Source: Candidatus Obscuribacterales bacterium (GTDB lineage: Bacteria > Cyanobacteriota > Vampirovibrionia > Obscuribacterales > Obscuribacteraceae). Taken from it: a DNA stretch of 64,000 nucleotides. The position numbers and the translations under genes were made by a program. The notes below the pieces were generated by a model that was not told the DNA's origin, ran no database searches, and saw only the letters and a list, made by a program, of their open reading frames with translations. The stretch spans positions 124,001-188,000 of the forward strand of contig JAGVKG010000013.1 of the NCBI GenBank assembly GCA_020050685.1, written 5' to 3'. Positions 62,142 through 64,000 of the stretch are shown here, in pieces (position 1 is the first letter of the stretch; every line of letters starts with the position of its first letter).

Positions 62142-62167
62142 CACTTTTAATTGGACAGGGATATGAT
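62138..62167 (+). promoter_or_regulatory. Consensus sigma-70 promoter
   Basis: TTGACA (62138-62143), 18-base spacer, TATGAT (62162-62167). Predicted start near 62174-62175, the 5' end of the structured RNA. The -35 overlaps the stop codon of the TPR gene. Confidence 0.75.
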
Positions 62168-62174
62168 GACTTTA

Positions 62175-62378
62175 GTCTCGGTCTGGGGCAGAGCATCAAA
62201 AAGTTTTGTCCTACAGCTTCGAGTAATAGGGGTTCTCACTCGCGATGTGGACGTAGACCTATGAACCTATTTGGTGCCAACTAAAGAGGAATTAGGAAAC
62301 GATAAAGCATCAAGGAAGTTCCCCACCTGGTAAACCAGGGTCAAAACTCGTCATCGGTCCTTGGCTGAGACCATTTTT
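62175..62378 (+). ncRNA. Structured RNA of ~197 nt, 6S RNA candidate
   Basis: The 5' end GUCUCGGUC pairs with the 3' end GGCUGAGAC (nine pairs with G-U), continued inward by GGGGC with a GGUCCUU segment and by AGUUUUG/CAAAACU. The inner part holds further hairpins, including CCUGG/CCAGG with loop UAAA next to the closing stem on the 3' side, as in the central region of 6S RNA, and GGUUC/GAACC. The RNA ends in AUUUUUU. A consensus promoter sits directly upstream. No open frame fits. Length and layout suit 6S RNA, which sequesters sigma-70 polymerase. The ATG of tsaE lies only ~6 bases after the U-run, so a leader function for tsaE is the main alternative. Confidence 0.6.
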
Positions 62379-62383
62379 TAAAA

Positions 62384-62950
62384 ATGCAATTAGGCGTTTC
62401 GGAAAATCACATAGAACTGACGCTTGCTGATGCGGCTGCCACCAAATCATTTGGGCGTACGCTTGCTCAAGTCTTGCAACCAGGCACAATCATCGCTCTC
62501 AGAGGTGGCTTGGGCGCGGGCAAGACAACGCTTGTCCAAGGTATTGGCGAGGGGCTCGGCGTGCGAGAAGTGATTAACAGCCCTACATTCACTACGCTCA
62601 ACGAATACGAAACTGGCAAGCTGCCAATTTTCCACATCGACCTTTACAGATTGAACGAGGACGAGGCCAATCCCAAAGATGTTCTTGGTCCTGGCATCGC
62701 CGTGGTTTTGGCTGAACTTGATCAATTACAAGATCAAGGAGGGATCTTAATAATCGAATGGTCGGAATATCTTGGCGACAATTTGCCAGCCGATCATATT
62801 TTAATTAAGCTAGATTACGCAAAGTCCAAGGAAAATCTTTCTTCTAATTTTGAGCAAGATTTTTCTGGCAGAGAAGCCAGCGTCCATGCTTATGGCGCCA
62901 ATTCGAGCAATTTGCTCGAACAACTCAAGCGAATCCTTATATCTTGCTAA
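62384..62950 (+). CDS. tsaE: tRNA threonylcarbamoyladenosine biosynthesis ATPase TsaE
   Basis: 188 aa. Walker A GGLGAGKTTLVQG, then INSPTFTTLNEYETGKLPIF followed by HIDLYRL, and IIEWSEYLGD: the TsaE signature set in order. It is the ATPase partner of TsaB and TsaD in making t6A37 on tRNAs reading ANN codons. No ribosome-binding site is visible: the ATG follows the U-run of the preceding RNA by about six bases. A C-terminal tail after ~160 is less conserved. Followed by 306 bases and topA. Confidence 0.93.
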   Translation: MQLGVSENHIELTLADAAATKSFGRTLAQVLQPGTIIALRGGLGAGKTTLVQGIGEGLGVREVINSPTFTTLNEYETGKLPIFHIDLYRLNEDEANPKDVLGPGIAVVLAELDQLQDQGGILIIEWSEYLGDNLPADHILIKLDYAKSKENLSSNFEQDFSGREASVHAYGANSSNLLEQLKRILISC

Positions 62951-63256
62951 GATATCTAAGTGAATTGAGGGCAGATCTTATAAATAGTAATAGTAGTTTT
63001 GGCTATCCATCAGCATATAAGTGGCATGTTGGCTGGAAAGTGATCAAAGTGGGTATGATGCCGTGGTGCACTTGACGGTCGTGTTATACTCTGGCATCGT
63101 TGAAGGCACTTGACAGGCGGGTCGAAAAAATTCGTACCTTTATATAGTGTCTTTTTATGGCCAGTAATTTTATAGATAGATTTCGTCTGGTTTGATATCG
63201 TTCGTATTGTTAGTTAGTTTTTTGCGGCTTCCCAAACTCCCTTTGAAAAAGTTGAA
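62951..63256. other. topA upstream region with an origin-like repeat
   Basis: 306 bases. Positions 62973-62996 read AGATCTTATAAATAGTAATAGTAG in two overlapping blocks (AGATCTT, TAGTAATAGTAG), nearly identical to 44090-44112 in the origin region. No DnaA box is next to it. An extended -10 (TGTTATACT, ~63081-63089) may serve topA; TTGACA at ~63109 has no fitting -10. Confidence 0.45.
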
Positions 63257-64000
63257 ATGACAAAAGCACTCGTAATCGTTGAATCCCCGGCTAAGGCCAA
63301 GACCATTAGCAAAATCCTCGGTAAGGATTTCCAAGTAAAGGCAAGTATCGGGCACGTACGCGACTTGCCGCGCAATAAGCTTGGCGTGAATGTGCGCAAG
63401 AACTTTGAACCACAATATGAGGTGCTTCGAGAGAAAGAGCCGATTGTGGAAGAATTAAGAGAAGCCGCGAAGCAAGTAGACAAAGTCTATCTCGCGCCCG
63501 ACCCTGACCGCGAAGGGGAAGCTATTGCTTGGCACTTGTCCGAGCTTTTGGATTTGCCGAAGAACAAATTGCATCGCATTGAGTTCAACGAAATCACCAA
63601 GGAAGCTGTTTTGGCGGCGATTAAATCGCCACGCCAAATCGACAAGCGTTTGGTTGATGCGCAACAAGCTAGACGTGTGTTGGATCGTTTGGTTGGTTAT
63701 AAAATTAGTCCGCTTTTGTGGCGCAAAGTTAACGGACGTTCGGCTGGTCGTGTACAAAGCGTTGCCGTGCGTTTGATTTGTGAGCGTGAAGCGGAAATTG
63801 AAAGTTTTGATCCAAAAGAATATTGGTCAATCAAGGCCGAACTTTCGCGTGCTCGTTCCAAGCAGACTTTTACAGCCGCTCTGGTTAAGTACGAGGGCAA
63901 GCGCGTGATTAGCGCATCTGACAAGCCTGGCACAAACACGCTTGTCATTGATAGTGAGAAAAAAGCCAAGTCAATTCTCAAAAATGTTGATGGCGAAGAA
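63257..64000 (+). CDS. topA: DNA topoisomerase I (cut by window end)
   Basis: The ATG at 63257 opens [17 protein letters not shown], the TOPRIM start of bacterial topoisomerase I, followed by [13 protein letters not shown] with the acidic metal-binding residues, then [20 protein letters not shown]. 248 codons are visible; the catalytic tyrosine and zinc-ribbon repeats lie beyond the window. It relaxes negative supercoils by a covalent 5'-phosphotyrosyl intermediate. Confidence 0.97.
   Translation, partial: MTKALVIVESPAKAKTISKILGKDFQVKASIGHVRDLPRNKLGVNVRKNFEPQYEVLREKEPIVEELREAAKQVDKVYLAPDPDREGEAIAWHLSELLDLPKNKLHRIEFNEITKEAVLAAIKSPRQIDKRLVDAQQARRVLDRLVGYKISPLLWRKVNGRSAGRVQSVAVRLICEREAEIESFDPKEYWSIKAELSRARSKQTFTAALVKYEGKRVISASDKPGTNTLVIDSEKKAKSILKNVDGEE

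Noticed and set aside
62951-63256. Second replication origin at the trio-like block before topA
   Set aside because: No DnaA-box-like sequence lies next to it, so only the repeat itself is reported.

Overview
The window is a piece of bacterial chromosome of middling GC content that spans the replication-origin neighbourhood. The core genes are dnaA, dnaN, rpmH, rnpA, yidD, yidC, khpB/jag, coaE, tsaE and the start of topA. The accessory genes suggest a diderm with very large secreted proteins: filamentous-haemagglutinin-like proteins, an RHS/YD-repeat protein, lipoproteins, a TonB-like C-terminal domain and many tetratricopeptide (TPR) proteins. The mix of TPR proteins, TPR-matrixin peptidases and giant secreted proteins resembles non-photosynthetic relatives of Cyanobacteria (Melainabacteria, Obscuribacterales type). 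That placement is inference from gene content and was not tested.

Layout: 0-5.3 kb holds a creatininase-family protein, a histone-deacetylase-like amidohydrolase, a Dam-type methylase and a membrane protein with a spermidine-synthase-like domain. 5.4-9.9 kb is a minus-strand cassette of two small unknown proteins, a 664-aa HEIGH protein and a protealysin-like M4 peptidase. None has a signal peptide and strong hairpins lie between all of them, two of them terminator-like and just upstream of a start. 10.7-19.3 kb has a solitary HicB-like protein, a YD-repeat/RCC1 propeller protein and a 2088-aa RHS protein. 19.4-42.5 kb is a secreted-protein region: TPR proteins, two TPR-matrixin (M10-like) peptidases, an HtrA-like serine protease, two paralogous giant FHA-like proteins, a lipoprotein, a GT51 transglycosylase, a TPR/TonB-like protein and small possible immunity proteins.

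42.6-48.7 kb is the origin region. tRNA-Asp, dnaN and dnaA lie on the minus strand; rpmH-rnpA-yidD-yidC-khpB diverge on the plus strand. The dnaA-dnaN gap holds two DnaA-box-like 9-mers followed by a GC-rich spacer and a TAG/TAA triplet run, as in a DnaA-trio basal unwinding element. 48.7-64 kb has a GT2 glycosyltransferase, an oligopeptide-type binding lipoprotein, a putative nuclease-helicase-zinc-ribbon fusion, a REC-histidine kinase, coaE, TPR proteins, tsaE and topA (cut by the window end). Between the last TPR gene and tsaE is a consensus sigma-70 promoter followed by a ~197-nt RNA whose ends pair and which ends in a U-run: a good structured-RNA candidate, possibly 6S RNA.

The strongest candidates for undescribed biology are the two-metalloprotease cassette with its leader hairpins, a hairpin-flanked 18-nt leader motif shared by secreted-protein genes, a recurring C-terminal DTG[ED][YF] tail, and the nuclease-helicase fusion. 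No insertion sequence or CRISPR array was seen.
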